From contig NZ_CP104900.1 of assembly GCF_025449215.1 (NCBI RefSeq), forward strand, positions 3,162,001 through 3,226,000: 64,000 nucleotides of DNA, in the 5' to 3' direction. The stretch's first letter is position 1. Each line of letters starts with the position of its first letter. Below, in pieces: positions 1 through 7,987 of the stretch. Under the pieces are notes generated by a model that saw only the letters and a program-made list of their open reading frames with translations, searched no databases and was not told where the DNA came from. The position numbers were made by a program, and so were the translations under genes. Source of the stretch: Shewanella seohaensis. GTDB taxonomy: Bacteria; Pseudomonadota; Gammaproteobacteria; Enterobacterales; Shewanellaceae.

Positions 1-630
1 GATCTAAAAGGTTCGCCCCAAGGATTGGTAAAACTCACCGCGCCCGTGGCCTACGGCGAAAAATTTATCATGCCGTTACTCAATGATTTTATGGTGCAAT
101 ATCCCAGCGTGGAATTTAATGTCGACTTGACCAATAGAACCTTAGATTTGATTGAAGGCGGTTACGATTTAGCCATTCGCCTTGGCAAACTCGCCGACTC
201 CAGCCTGATGGCCAAACCCTTGAGTAGCCGCACCCATTATGTGGCTGCCTCGCCCAGTTACGTTGAAAAATACGGTGAGCCCCACACGCTTTCGGAGTTA
301 AATCAACATAATTGCCTGATCGGGAATCACAATTACTGGCGCTTTATTGAAAATGGCCGCGAGCGCAATATCAAGGTACGTGGCAACCTTATCTGCAACA
401 GCGGTTACGCCCTGCGAGATGCAGCATTAAAGGGCATAGGAATAGTGCAACTCCCTGATTATTACATTGAAGAAGATATACATGCAGGTAGACTCATCTC
501 CTTTCTCGACGCGCACCGCGAAGCTAAAGAAGGCATTTGGGCGCTCTATCCGCAGAATCGTCACCTGAGCGCCAAAGTAAGGGTATTAGTGGATTATCTC
601 GCAGAAAAACTGGCGATGGAGAATACGTAG
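1..630 (+). CDS. LysR-family transcriptional regulator, C-terminal part (5' truncated by window)
   Basis: The reading frame is open from the first base, so the DNA-binding N-terminus lies outside the window. The visible ~209 residues form the periplasmic-binding-protein-like effector domain of a LysR regulator: an opening 'GLVKLTAPVAYGE' stretch, a 'VDLTNRTLDLIEGGYDLAIRLG' type block, and the closing 'ALYPQNRHLSAKVRVLVDYL' block seen in the CrgA-like LysR subgroup. It converges on the oxidoreductase gene at 714–2002. The target genes and effector cannot be deduced from the sequence. Confidence 0.85.
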   Translation, partial: DLKGSPQGLVKLTAPVAYGEKFIMPLLNDFMVQYPSVEFNVDLTNRTLDLIEGGYDLAIRLGKLADSSLMAKPLSSRTHYVAASPSYVEKYGEPHTLSELNQHNCLIGNHNYWRFIENGRERNIKVRGNLICNSGYALRDAALKGIGIVQLPDYYIEEDIHAGRLISFLDAHREAKEGIWALYPQNRHLSAKVRVLVDYLAEKLAMENT

Positions 631-713
631 TAACGAGTCCATTGCAGCGAACCAGAGTAACAAATCACCCATGCTACTAATAATGCGCTTGAGCTTGACG
701 GATTACTCGCTAT

Positions 714-2002
714 TTAGCGCCAGTTTTCCCTCAGGGTGTAGTACAACATCCCTAGCGCAAGGGCCTGATTACCAAACCATTCATTCAATGGGATCCGGAT
801 ATGACGCATGGCGGAGAAGAGATCGAACTCTCGCATTTGACCATCGATCGCCTGCCCCATGATCTCGGCCATAATATGGGAAGTCGCCACGCCATGGCCC
901 GAATATCCCTGACAATAGAAGATATTCGGCGCTATCTTGCCCAGTTGGGGAATACGGTTAATCACTATCCCTGCCATGCCTGCCCAGGCAAATTCAATGT
1001 CGACGCCCTTTAACTGGGGGAAAGTGCGTTCAATCGCCGGACGCAGCTCGGCGGCAACATTTTTAGGATCGCGGCCGCTGTAATTGGTGCCGCCCCCAAA
1101 CATCAAACGGTTATCGGCGGTTAAGCGGTAATAATCCAGCACAAAGCGGCAATCATACACAGCTAAATCCTGCGGATTGAGTTGCTTAGCTAAATCTGGC
1201 GGCAATTGGGCTGTCGCACAATTGCCAAGGGAGGCGGGAAATAACATGCCCCGCAGCTGAGGCCGGCCCAATTTGTGATAAGCATTACCGGCGATAAGCA
1301 CACTGTTTGCCTTCACCCTGCCCTTTGGCGTGACCACAGTTGCAAGCTCTCCTTGCTGAATATCCAGCACCTGCGAATGTTCAAAAATCTTAGCGCCCAA
1401 TGAAGCCGCCGCTCGCGCCTCACCAAGACATAAATTCACCGAATGCAGATGCATATTCCGCCGATTGACCAGCCCACCGTGGTACAAGGGCGAAGCTAAG
1501 TAGGCGGGCATCTCCTGCGCTGGCACGAAGGTCATCAATTCCCCCATGCCACGGCGATTAGCTTCATCAAACATTTGCAGTAACTCGACCATATGTGCGG
1601 GGCGATACGCCGTTTGGATATGGCCAAATTTTAAATCACAATCAATGCCATACTTCGCCACTCTGTTTTTGATAATATCGTGGCCGCGCCAACGAAGGTT
1701 CCACACATAATCTTCAGCCTCCTGACCAAGCTGACGCCGCAATTGCTTGGTCATGGCGGCATCGCCGGACAAACTCCCCGTCACTTGGCCGCCATTTCGC
1801 CCTGTGGCCCCCAGGCAATCTTATTGGCCTCAAGTAACGCCACTTGGTAACCCTTTTCGGCCAATTCGACCGCCGTCGCCACACCCGTAAATCCGCCGCC
1901 AATAATGGCCACATCGACCCGAATATCGCCTTCAAGTTCTGGATAATCAGACTCTTGCTTGATGGTGGCATTGTAATAAGACGCGCAGCGTTTAGCAGAC
2001 AT
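714..2002 (-). pseudogene. FAD-dependent amine oxidoreductase (gamma-glutamylputrescine oxidase/DadA-like), one-base frameshift
   Basis: The N-terminal part (2002 down to about 1812) carries the FAD-binding Rossmann signature 'VAIIGGGFTGVATAVELAEKG'. The rest (1784 down to 714) continues the same fold and ends 'LALGMLYYTLRENWR', typical of PuuB-like oxidases that deaminate polyamine conjugates or amino acids. The frames are joined by adding one C to the C5 run at 1808–1812 (plus strand). This restores the family motif G-A-T-G-R-N-G-G-Q and a 429-residue protein. As written the gene is broken. The substrate is unknown. It converges with the LysR gene. The break looks like a homopolymer undercall rather than decay, because no other damage is visible. 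Confidence 0.8.
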
Positions 2003-2279
2003 AGGGATCCTTTGAACAGATTTAAGCTGTTTTTGTTTTATATTTTTTACATTTGTTCAGAATTTTCGAGTATATCTAAGCTAATATCGTGGTCAACAGA
2101 AGATTGTAGAGCCGAATAAAACTCAACCCGTGCGGCCATCCCAAATCGTGCTTATCAATAGAATTTGCCGCCGCATTGGCTTAAGCTACAGGCCATTACG
2201 ACCGCGATGCAGACTGACACCGCGTGTTTATCAGACAAACACTTTGCCAGCCTCCGCAAGGACAAATTTAGGACATACC

Positions 2280-2924
2280 ATGTTTCAGGATCCTCAAACG
2301 CCGCCTAGCTTGCTGCCTTTTTCTCAAGCCTGTGAAAATAACAAAGGGCCAATACTCGCCGTGCTACAAACCGCCTTTGCCAGCGCCAAACAGGTGCTGG
2401 AAATTGGCAGCGGCACGGGACAACATGCCGTTTATTTTGCTGAAAATCTACCTCAGCTTTTCTGGCAAACCAGCGATCAAGCCGCTTACCTTGAGGGCAT
2501 TAGCGCAAGATGCCACCAACAAGGGCATCAAAAAGGCATCAACAACCTCGGCTTGCCCTTCGCACTCGATGTCACCCAACCTTGGCCCATCAATAACACC
2601 CGCATCGACGCCGTGTTTAGCGCCAATACCTTGCATATTATGAGTCAAACCATGGTTGAAGCCTTTTTTGCTGGCTTGGGCCAATACTTGCCACAACTCA
2701 ATACCCTCTGTATTTACGGCCCTTTTAACTACCAAGGTCAGTTTACCAGCGACAGTAATCGTCAATTCGATCAGTATTTAAAACAAAGAGATAGTGAGAG
2801 TGGTATTCGGGACATAGAATGGATTATTCAGCTCGCCCAAGCGCAAGCCTTCACATTGGTTGCAGATACCGCCATGCCCGCCAATAATCGGCTACTGCAT
2901 TTTTCAAAACGTGCCACAGACTGA
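2280..2924 (+). CDS. DUF938 family SAM-dependent methyltransferase-like protein
   Basis: This is a 214-residue protein. The start was set at the ATG at 2280 because the family begins with a conserved 'PFSQACENNKGPIL' type block right after it; the upstream in-frame extension is not protein-like. The class I methyltransferase motif 'VLEIGSGTGQHAVYFA' binds S-adenosylmethionine, and 'FSANTLHIMS' matches the post-motif acidic/loop region. The DUF938 family is widespread in Proteobacteria, but its substrate is not established. It is a single gene followed by the SOS-regulated umuDC operon on the same strand. Confidence 0.8.
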   Translation: MFQDPQTPPSLLPFSQACENNKGPILAVLQTAFASAKQVLEIGSGTGQHAVYFAENLPQLFWQTSDQAAYLEGISARCHQQGHQKGINNLGLPFALDVTQPWPINNTRIDAVFSANTLHIMSQTMVEAFFAGLGQYLPQLNTLCIYGPFNYQGQFTSDSNRQFDQYLKQRDSESGIRDIEWIIQLAQAQAFTLVADTAMPANNRLLHFSKRATD

Positions 2925-3034
2925 TACTAAACAAAAACTCTAACCAGACCATGGGGTTAATCAAGATAGGCTGACTAACAAGCCAATTTAATCCTCAGCC
3001 CCATTTGCGAATAGAACAATGCTCGCTATAATAA

Positions 3035-3050
3035 CTGTATTTATATACAG
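3035..3050 (+). promoter_or_regulatory. LexA (SOS) box upstream of umuDC
   Basis: The sequence CTGTATTTATATACAG is a perfect match to the gammaproteobacterial LexA operator CTGT-N8-ACAG. It ends 13 bases before the ATG at 3064. This rules out the further-upstream ATG at 3019, which would place the operator inside the coding region. The same box with one changed base sits upstream of yebG at 47643–47658. Confidence 0.92.
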
Positions 3051-3063
3051 TAATCGTCTTGCT

Positions 3064-3843
3064 ATGCGTGTTTATCCTATCATTCCTTGGCCCGCTCACG
3101 CGGGGATTAGCGGCTTTGAAAGCCCTGCAGCAGAATACACTCAGCTTGGATTGCGCCTCGATGAATTACTCGTATTGCACCCCAGTGCAACACGGCTTTG
3201 TATCGCTCAAGGCGACGCTATGAAAGGTGTCGGTATATTCGATGGTGATCTGCTGATCATCGACCGCCATATTAAGCCTCAAACTGGGAGTGTAGTTTAT
3301 GGCCAACTCAATGGTGAGTTCATCTGCAAAATCTATGATGAAAAACGGAGAATGCTGCTCACTTCCGATGAAAAATGCCAAGCCATAACGATACACGATT
3401 ACGATGATTTTTGCGTTGAAGGGGTCGTGATTCGAACCTTAAGACAACATCTCTACCTCAATGATTTTATTAACATGACTTCAGACTACTCTGAGCTTAG
3501 AACAAACCTTGATGATCTTTTAGTGTTACACCCTTGTGCAACTTGGTTTGGGGTCGCCCAAGGGGACTCGATGCGAAATGAAGGGATATATGATGGAGAT
3601 GTATTGATTGTTGACCGACAAGTCAACGCATCACAGGGAGCCGTTATCGTCGCCCAACTCAATGGTGAGTTTATCTGCAAAATTTTTGATAAAAAACGCA
3701 AAATGTTGCTGTCTGCCAACCCGCAATACCATGCCGTGCCGATACGAGATTGCGACACCTTTAGCGTAGAAGGTGTTGTTATTCGTTCGATTAGAATGCA
3801 TTTTCAATCCTCGTTACTGAGCCAGTGGTCATGTACGCATTAG
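3064..3843 (+). CDS. umuD: Tandem-duplicated UmuD (UmuD–UmuD'-like fusion), pol V accessory/S24 peptidase
   Basis: UmuD is normally ~140 residues and, after RecA-stimulated self-cleavage, forms UmuD'2 with UmuC (DNA polymerase V). This product is 259 residues and contains two UmuD cores. Copy 1 (residues 1–137) keeps the N-terminal arm and the cleavage region (I-S-G-F-E-S-P-A-A-E-Y, aligned with E. coli C-G-F-P-S-P-A-A-D-Y), but its nucleophile motif reads G-D-A52-M instead of G-D-S-M, while its Lys89 is kept. Copy 2 (138–259) has no arm, like processed UmuD', and keeps both Ser169 (GDSM) and Lys206. An in-frame ATG at 3475 opens copy 2, but with no clear ribosome site. The start at 3064 is dictated by the LexA box at 3035–3050. 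The end overlaps umuC by 13 bases. The gene is intact, with no frameshift. Confidence 0.88.
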   Translation: MRVYPIIPWPAHAGISGFESPAAEYTQLGLRLDELLVLHPSATRLCIAQGDAMKGVGIFDGDLLIIDRHIKPQTGSVVYGQLNGEFICKIYDEKRRMLLTSDEKCQAITIHDYDDFCVEGVVIRTLRQHLYLNDFINMTSDYSELRTNLDDLLVLHPCATWFGVAQGDSMRNEGIYDGDVLIVDRQVNASQGAVIVAQLNGEFICKIFDKKRKMLLSANPQYHAVPIRDCDTFSVEGVVIRSIRMHFQSSLLSQWSCTH

Positions 3844-5087
3844 TCGATGCAAACTCGTTTTACTGCTCTGCTGAGCAAGTGTTCCGCCCCGATTGGCGCG
3901 GTAAACCGATTATCGTCCTAAGCAATAACGATGGCTGTATCGTGGCAGCCAACCGCCAGGCCAGAGAACTTGGGATCCCCAAATTTGCTCCGTACTTTCA
4001 TGTCAAAGAGCAGTGCGCCAAACTGGGGGTGATAGTGTGCTCAAGCAACTACGAACTTTATGCCGATTTGTCGGCAAAAATGATGGAAATCATCGGCCGC
4101 TTCGCTCCCGACCAACATATTTATTCGATTGACGAATCGTTTTTATCCTTTAAACACTGCCACGCCAGCATTCCCTGCTTAAAAACACACGGCCTGCGCA
4201 TCCGCCAAACCGTTTGGAAAGAAGCTCGTTTACCCGTTTGTGTTGGTATAGGCGCAACACTCACGCTGGCTAAAATCGCCAACCATGCCGCCAAAAAATT
4301 ACCTGGCTATAATGGGGTTTGTCTCATTGATAATGATCTACAACGGATTGAGATTCTTAAGCAACTTTTAGCCGCTGACGTGTGGGGAATTGGGCGACGC
4401 CTCAGCAAAAAGCTTACGAGTATGGGCATTCATACCGCTTACGAGCTGGCACAAATGCCAACAGGCCTTGCTCGCAAGCTATTCAGCATAGAGATAGAGC
4501 GAACCGTCCGAGAACTTAATGGCACGGCCTGTAAACAATGGGACCATACTCGGGCGGATAAACAACAGATATTTTCCACTCGCTCCGTAGGTGAGCGCAT
4601 TATGGATTTTGATTCGCTACGGCAAGCATTGAGCAAACACATCGGGATTGCAGCAGCAAAAGCCAGAGCTCAAGGCTCATGCTGCAGGTCGATGCTGATT
4701 TTTGCGAATAACTCCCCTTACGATGAACAACCCGTTGGTTTTAAATCCCTTATCCATTTCCCCACGGCAACCAATTGCACGATTGAAATGACGCATGCAA
4801 TGTCTTTAGCTGCACCAACATTATTTAAACCCGGGGTGAAGTACTACAAGATAGGTATCGGTTTACTCAATCTCGAACCAGATAAATATCTGCAACTCGA
4901 TTTGTTTAATCACATTAACACTCACCCCACGCTAATGAAGGCATTTGATGGAATAAATGCCCGTTATGGACGCGATACCTTATTTTTGGCCGCGCAAGGC
5001 ATAGAACAAAAATGGGCAATGCGCCGAGCATTACTCACACCACAATACACCACGCTGTGGGGCTGTATACCAAGGGTAAAATGCTAG
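3831..5087 (+). CDS. umuC: DNA polymerase V catalytic subunit UmuC
   Basis: This 418-residue Y-family polymerase performs error-prone bypass of DNA lesions during the SOS response. The first acidic motif is 'MYALVDANSFYCS' at the N-terminus. The catalytic pair is in 'YSIDESFLSF' near residue 100. The thumb region and a helix-hairpin-helix-like stretch around 'LLAADVWGIGRRLSKKL' follow. I chose the ATG at 3831 over the in-frame GTG at 3825 because UmuC proteins begin M-(F/Y)-A-L. Its start lies inside the 3' end of umuD, so translation is likely coupled, and both genes would be under the LexA box at 3035. Length is normal for UmuC (~420). Confidence 0.93.
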   Translation: MYALVDANSFYCSAEQVFRPDWRGKPIIVLSNNDGCIVAANRQARELGIPKFAPYFHVKEQCAKLGVIVCSSNYELYADLSAKMMEIIGRFAPDQHIYSIDESFLSFKHCHASIPCLKTHGLRIRQTVWKEARLPVCVGIGATLTLAKIANHAAKKLPGYNGVCLIDNDLQRIEILKQLLAADVWGIGRRLSKKLTSMGIHTAYELAQMPTGLARKLFSIEIERTVRELNGTACKQWDHTRADKQQIFSTRSVGERIMDFDSLRQALSKHIGIAAAKARAQGSCCRSMLIFANNSPYDEQPVGFKSLIHFPTATNCTIEMTHAMSLAAPTLFKPGVKYYKIGIGLLNLEPDKYLQLDLFNHINTHPTLMKAFDGINARYGRDTLFLAAQGIEQKWAMRRALLTPQYTTLWGCIPRVKC

Positions 5088-5266
5088 TCCCTCAAAGCAA
5101 GAATTGTATTTATCCAATAGGAGCAAAACATCAGTAACATACTAATTTTCAATATATAAATTGAATGGTAGGTACGTAACACGTGACAAGTCATATATCT
5201 GAGAAATGATGGGCTTTAATGCGGACATAAACGGACAAGAAAACGCAGATTTTGCCCAGAAGCAAC

Positions 5267-5297
5267 AAAGGGAATCAGTAAACTACTGATTCCCTTT
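5267..5297 (-). terminator. Intrinsic terminator, probably the original tRNA-Ser terminator, now at attL
   Basis: A perfect 14-bp stem (AAAGGGAATCAGTA paired with TACTGATTCCCTTT) with a three-base loop lies just beyond the truncated tRNA-Ser 3' end at 5303–5336. On the minus strand it follows the tRNA remnant exactly where a tRNA terminator would sit. It could also stop umuC transcripts on the plus strand. Confidence 0.6.
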
Positions 5298-5302
5298 GCT
5301 TA

Positions 5303-5336
5303 AATGTGGCGGTGAGAGAGGGAGTCGAACCCTCGA
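5303..5336. repeat. attL: 34-bp duplicated 3' end of tRNA-Ser
   Basis: This segment is identical to 20013–20046, which is the 3' end of the complete tRNA-Ser gene (acceptor/T-arm) plus four flanking bases. The tRNA body is missing here. Together the two copies bound a 14.7-kb element, as produced by a tyrosine integrase recombining at a tRNA 3' end. Confidence 0.92.
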
Positions 5337-5397
5337 ATCACACACCTTTCTAACAAACCCTATAAAATCATAGTGTTATGCACCTTGATTTTTTATA

Positions 5398-5418
5398 TTG
5401 TACCAGCTTTTTGTACCA
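5398..5418 (+). repeat. Pair of TTGTACCA repeats, candidate integrase arm-type sites (left end)
   Basis: TTGTACCA occurs at 5398–5405 and 5411–5418, a 13-bp period, about 60 bp inside attL. The same octamer pair with the same 13-bp period occurs inside the right end at 19892 and 19905. Paired short direct repeats near both ends are typical of integrase arm sites or recombination-directionality-factor sites. The assignment is an inference. Confidence 0.5.
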
Positions 5419-5510
5419 CAAAAAATCCTAAAGGAGCACGACTAGCAGGTCGACTCCTTCAAAACGTCATATCGGCTATGCTGTTTGGAGTGATTATTTG
5501 TTATCTCTCA

Positions 5511-5867
5511 TTACATTCTTTCTTGATCGTAGCGGCAAATTTGACATTTAAAATCTTCTTCTAAGTAACTCTGATACAAAGACTCATCGTCAATAATTCC
5601 ACCATTCACGCAACTAGAGACCCAGTTTCCATCTTCATCATCCATCATTCCAATTGGACCTTCACACTGGACATTTTCCAATAATGGCCTAATAACTCTT
5701 TCATAGTGATAGGTTTGTTTTCCTTTGAGAATAGAGAGATTGCCACCATTCACATAGAGTAATTTGGCAATACCTATACTTATACTAGAGTCAATATTGG
5801 CACTTTCAGCCATATCTTCAATATAGCTTTCGTTTTCAATCAAAAAGCCTAAAACGTCCAAGTTCAT
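5511..5867 (-). CDS. Hypothetical acidic cysteine-containing protein (118 aa)
   Basis: I do not recognise a family. The protein is acidic, with no signal peptide or membrane segment. The N-terminal half looks helical and the C-terminal half has several cysteines: a C-E-G near residue 69, an isolated Cys in 'SSCVNGG', and a C-x-x-C in 'FKCQICRYD' close to the end. Some metal binding is possible but not shown. It is the first cargo gene next to attL, is transcribed toward the att site, and has its own upstream spacer of ~150 bases. The low-GC base composition fits acquired DNA. Confidence 0.6.
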   Translation of the reverse strand: MNLDVLGFLIENESYIEDMAESANIDSSISIGIAKLLYVNGGNLSILKGKQTYHYERVIRPLLENVQCEGPIGMMDDEDGNWVSSCVNGGIIDDESLYQSYLEEDFKCQICRYDQERM

Positions 5868-6022
5868 TTTCTATCCTTAAGTTGATGAATTTTAGCTAAA
5901 TTCAGTTAGACAATTAGAGACGTCAGAAAATCATACGTAACACAAATATGATAATTTACGAGCTCTTACCTTAAAAAGGTATACAGCCATTGTTTCAATA
6001 GACAAAATATGGAAAATATAAT

Positions 6023-6406
6023 CTACTCAATTTCAACCAGCCAAACAGGGATGTCATCTATAGTTTGGCCGATGTTCCAACCAGTTTTCTTCAAAATATC
6101 TTTAGATGTAGTATTTGGAACCTCGAACCAATAGCTGTATGTTGTTTCTTCAGAACTGCCTGCATTAGCGTTCAGCTCTACTCCCATTTCTTCCCAGTCT
6201 TCATCCGTAATTCCCAAAAACTGAGATAATTGACTCTCAGGAATCTTGAGGAGAGTCTCTTGAAACCAGCCTGTAGTACGTTCTTCACGAATAGTTTTCT
6301 TGCAATTAGGGCAATCTATAGGTTCACGGCAAGCACCACAAATGCCACCACCAGACATTTCAGTTACAGTAAAAAGTGCTCCACAAAAAGGACATTTTTC
6401 CGACAT
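6023..6406 (-). CDS. Double zinc-ribbon hypothetical protein
   Basis: This is a 127-residue product. The start was set at the ATG at 6406, because the Shine–Dalgarno sequence GGAGGG (6413–6418, read on the minus strand) is ideally spaced and the zinc ribbon begins right after it. The first ~45 residues hold three C-x2-C pairs: C-P-F-C, C-G-A-C and C-P-N-C, which would build one or two zinc ribbons. The rest (about 50–127) is an unrecognised mixed domain ending 'DDIPVWLVEIE'. It lies 19 bases downstream of the 204-residue gene at 6426–7040, so the two are probably one transcript. The function is unknown; a nucleic-acid or protein adaptor role is only a guess. Confidence 0.65.
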   Translation of the reverse strand: MSEKCPFCGALFTVTEMSGGGICGACREPIDCPNCKKTIREERTTGWFQETLLKIPESQLSQFLGITDEDWEEMGVELNANAGSSEETTYSYWFEVPNTTSKDILKKTGWNIGQTIDDIPVWLVEIE

Positions 6407-6425
6407 GAATTTCCCTCCTGACAAT

Positions 6426-7040
6426 CTAATTTCCTTTATAGTTTGACGTTCTAATCTCTTCTTCAAGCTTTTTCAGTAATAGTTCAATATTCTGTTCCTG
6501 AAGATTCTGATCTATATGGATTTGTAAATTGTGTTCAGTTTTGAGTTTTACTTTAACAATCAAATCTTCACCATCATCCTTCTTCTCAATTTCATCAATG
6601 ATAAATCCATCAAAATTCCATGCTTCGAAAACACGGTCGAAACACCTATCTATCACCACTCTCCTGACTTTTGGCTTAGAAAGATAATCCACCAGTCTGT
6701 GGTGAAATTCGCTGAGTTTCCAAGCCTCTTTAATTGATTCTCCTAGGGTATTTACAAGCAACCAGAGAGCACTAGCAGTTAATGCACTTTCAATAAGTAT
6801 GCTCCCCTTTTCAATCCGCCTCACATAGTAAGCGTCAATATGATTAAGGGGGGCCTTCAAACGATCTCGTAAAGATTGCTTTTCTGGTGGAGATAAATCA
6901 CTGCTATTAATCAGATAAAAGACTTCTTGATACTGAATTTCTCTAAGGAGCTTTGAAAACTTTTTCAAAATAGATCGAAGTGTTCTATCGGAAACAATGT
7001 CTAAATGAGGGTGGTAAATCTCGAATGTTATGTTTTTCAT
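6426..7040 (-). CDS. Hypothetical protein with central amphipathic/hydrophobic segment (204 aa)
   Basis: I do not recognise the family by name. The N-terminal ~70 residues are charged and helical. A central block around residues 80–115 ('KGSILIESALTASALWLLV' followed by 'GESIKEAWKLSEFH') is the only hydrophobic stretch and could insert into or touch a membrane. The C-terminal third is an alternating charged beta/coil region. It precedes the zinc-ribbon gene at 6023–6406 in the same direction. A two-gene AT-rich cassette with a possible membrane-contacting partner and a zinc ribbon would fit a defence or competition role, but nothing in the sequence proves it. Confidence 0.6.
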   Translation of the reverse strand: MKNITFEIYHPHLDIVSDRTLRSILKKFSKLLREIQYQEVFYLINSSDLSPPEKQSLRDRLKAPLNHIDAYYVRRIEKGSILIESALTASALWLLVNTLGESIKEAWKLSEFHHRLVDYLSKPKVRRVVIDRCFDRVFEAWNFDGFIIDEIEKKDDGEDLIVKVKLKTEHNLQIHIDQNLQEQNIELLLKKLEEEIRTSNYKGN

Positions 7041-7251
7041 AATATTGAGTTGGGGCTAGAGTCTAGGCATCTATAACTTTTGGTATTTATAGATTTTTCA
7101 TAGCTAGGACGAATCTTTTTGCCACTCACATGAGTTTTCGGCAGATTCATAGTCCAAAGCATACGGCTCTAAACCGCTAGCCGATTCCTTTTTAAACAAA
7201 TTATGGTATTAAGTCAATTTAATGTTCAGTTCCATAAATTTCAATGAATTG

Positions 7252-7692
7252 TTAAAGATATTTGGAGATTTCCAAAACTTGCTCACTTGCATCTTTAAAT
7301 GCAGGATCTGACACCATTACCCTAACCGCTCTGTCTTTATCAGCAGTATTACAAGACATCCGGTCCAACGCACCTCTTGCCAGTACGTCAGCACTCCATT
7401 TCAGATCATCAAAAACAGATCTAATCTGTGGTTCAGTTCGACCACCGGAACGTAATACTGCACTGATGTTCCCCTCCCATAATGCCGCCTCTGCATATAC
7501 GATCATTTCGATCACAGTCCATTCTTGCTTGAGTTCTGTTGGTGACTTGGTTTTACATGCGGAGGCAAGTTTCTCCCACATATAGAGTTTTTGTAGGTTG
7601 CTTGCCATATCCTCAATTCCAGCCCTTACCGACAATGAGAATACAGTTCCTACTAGGAGTAATAGGATGACGAAATCTCTTGGTTTCCGCAT
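7252..7692 (-). CDS. Secreted or periplasmic hypothetical protein
   Basis: This is a 146-residue product. I chose the ATG at 7692 because GGAG sits six bases upstream. Residues 4–25 ('KPRDFVILLLLVGTVFSLS' then VRA-G) look like a Sec signal peptide, with a likely cut after 'VRA'. The mature part is alpha-helical with two cysteines (one in 'LASACKTKSP', one in 'RMSCNTADK') that could form a disulfide. No domain is recognised. It follows the small membrane-protein genes at 7739–8268 in the same direction and may be co-transcribed with them. Confidence 0.6.
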   Translation of the reverse strand: MRKPRDFVILLLLVGTVFSLSVRAGIEDMASNLQKLYMWEKLASACKTKSPTELKQEWTVIEMIVYAEAALWEGNISAVLRSGGRTEPQIRSVFDDLKWSADVLARGALDRMSCNTADKDRAVRVMVSDPAFKDASEQVLEISKYL

Positions 7693-7738
7693 AATTTCTC
7701 CAAAAAAAGCCATCAATAGAATCTGATGGCCTTGTCGA

Positions 7739-7987
7739 TTAGTTACTTAGAGTGTTGCTATCTGATTGTTCGGCTTTCCCCTGCTCTTCTGCCATCCACT
7801 CTAACCTTAGCTGAAGCTGCCAAATGGCAATCCCTGAAAGAAGGCAGAGTAAAAACCCAACCAACCCCGCTCCTGAAGTGGCAATCTTGAAGATATTTCC
7901 ATCGTGATAACTGAGGATCGAGAACATCAAAATGACACCATAAATCAACAGATATGCGGCTCCACCAATCCCTGTTTTGATGGACAG
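7739..7987 (-). CDS. Small membrane protein, probable second half of a frameshifted gene
   Basis: This frame opens without an ATG; only TTG (7948) or CTG is available. It encodes two membrane helices ('LLIYGVILMFSIL' and 'GLVGFLLCLLSGIAIWQLQ') and a charged tail 'RLEWMAEEQGKAEQSDSN'. Adding one base to the T5 run at 7988–7992 (plus strand) joins it in frame to the ORF at 7945–8268, giving a 176-residue four-helix protein. The tail of each half is similar (L-x-R/E-x-L-x-W-x-x-E…S-D-S), so the full product would be an internal duplication. The alternative is two translationally coupled paralogues, the second with a non-ATG start. Confidence 0.45.
   Translation of the reverse strand: MSIKTGIGGAAYLLIYGVILMFSILSYHDGNIFKIATSGAGLVGFLLCLLSGIAIWQLQLRLEWMAEEQGKAEQSDSNTLSN

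Noticed and set aside
3019..3063. Longer UmuD N-terminus starting at the ATG at 3019
   Set aside because: It would translate through the LexA box at 3035–3050, and the extra residues do not resemble UmuD.
5303..5336. A second tRNA-Ser gene
   Set aside because: Only the 3' end is present, with no D-arm or anticodon arm upstream; it is the duplicated attachment site.
7252..7585. Plus-strand ORF opposite the exported protein gene
   Set aside because: It is the antisense shadow of 7252–7692, with no ribosome site and no protein-like features.
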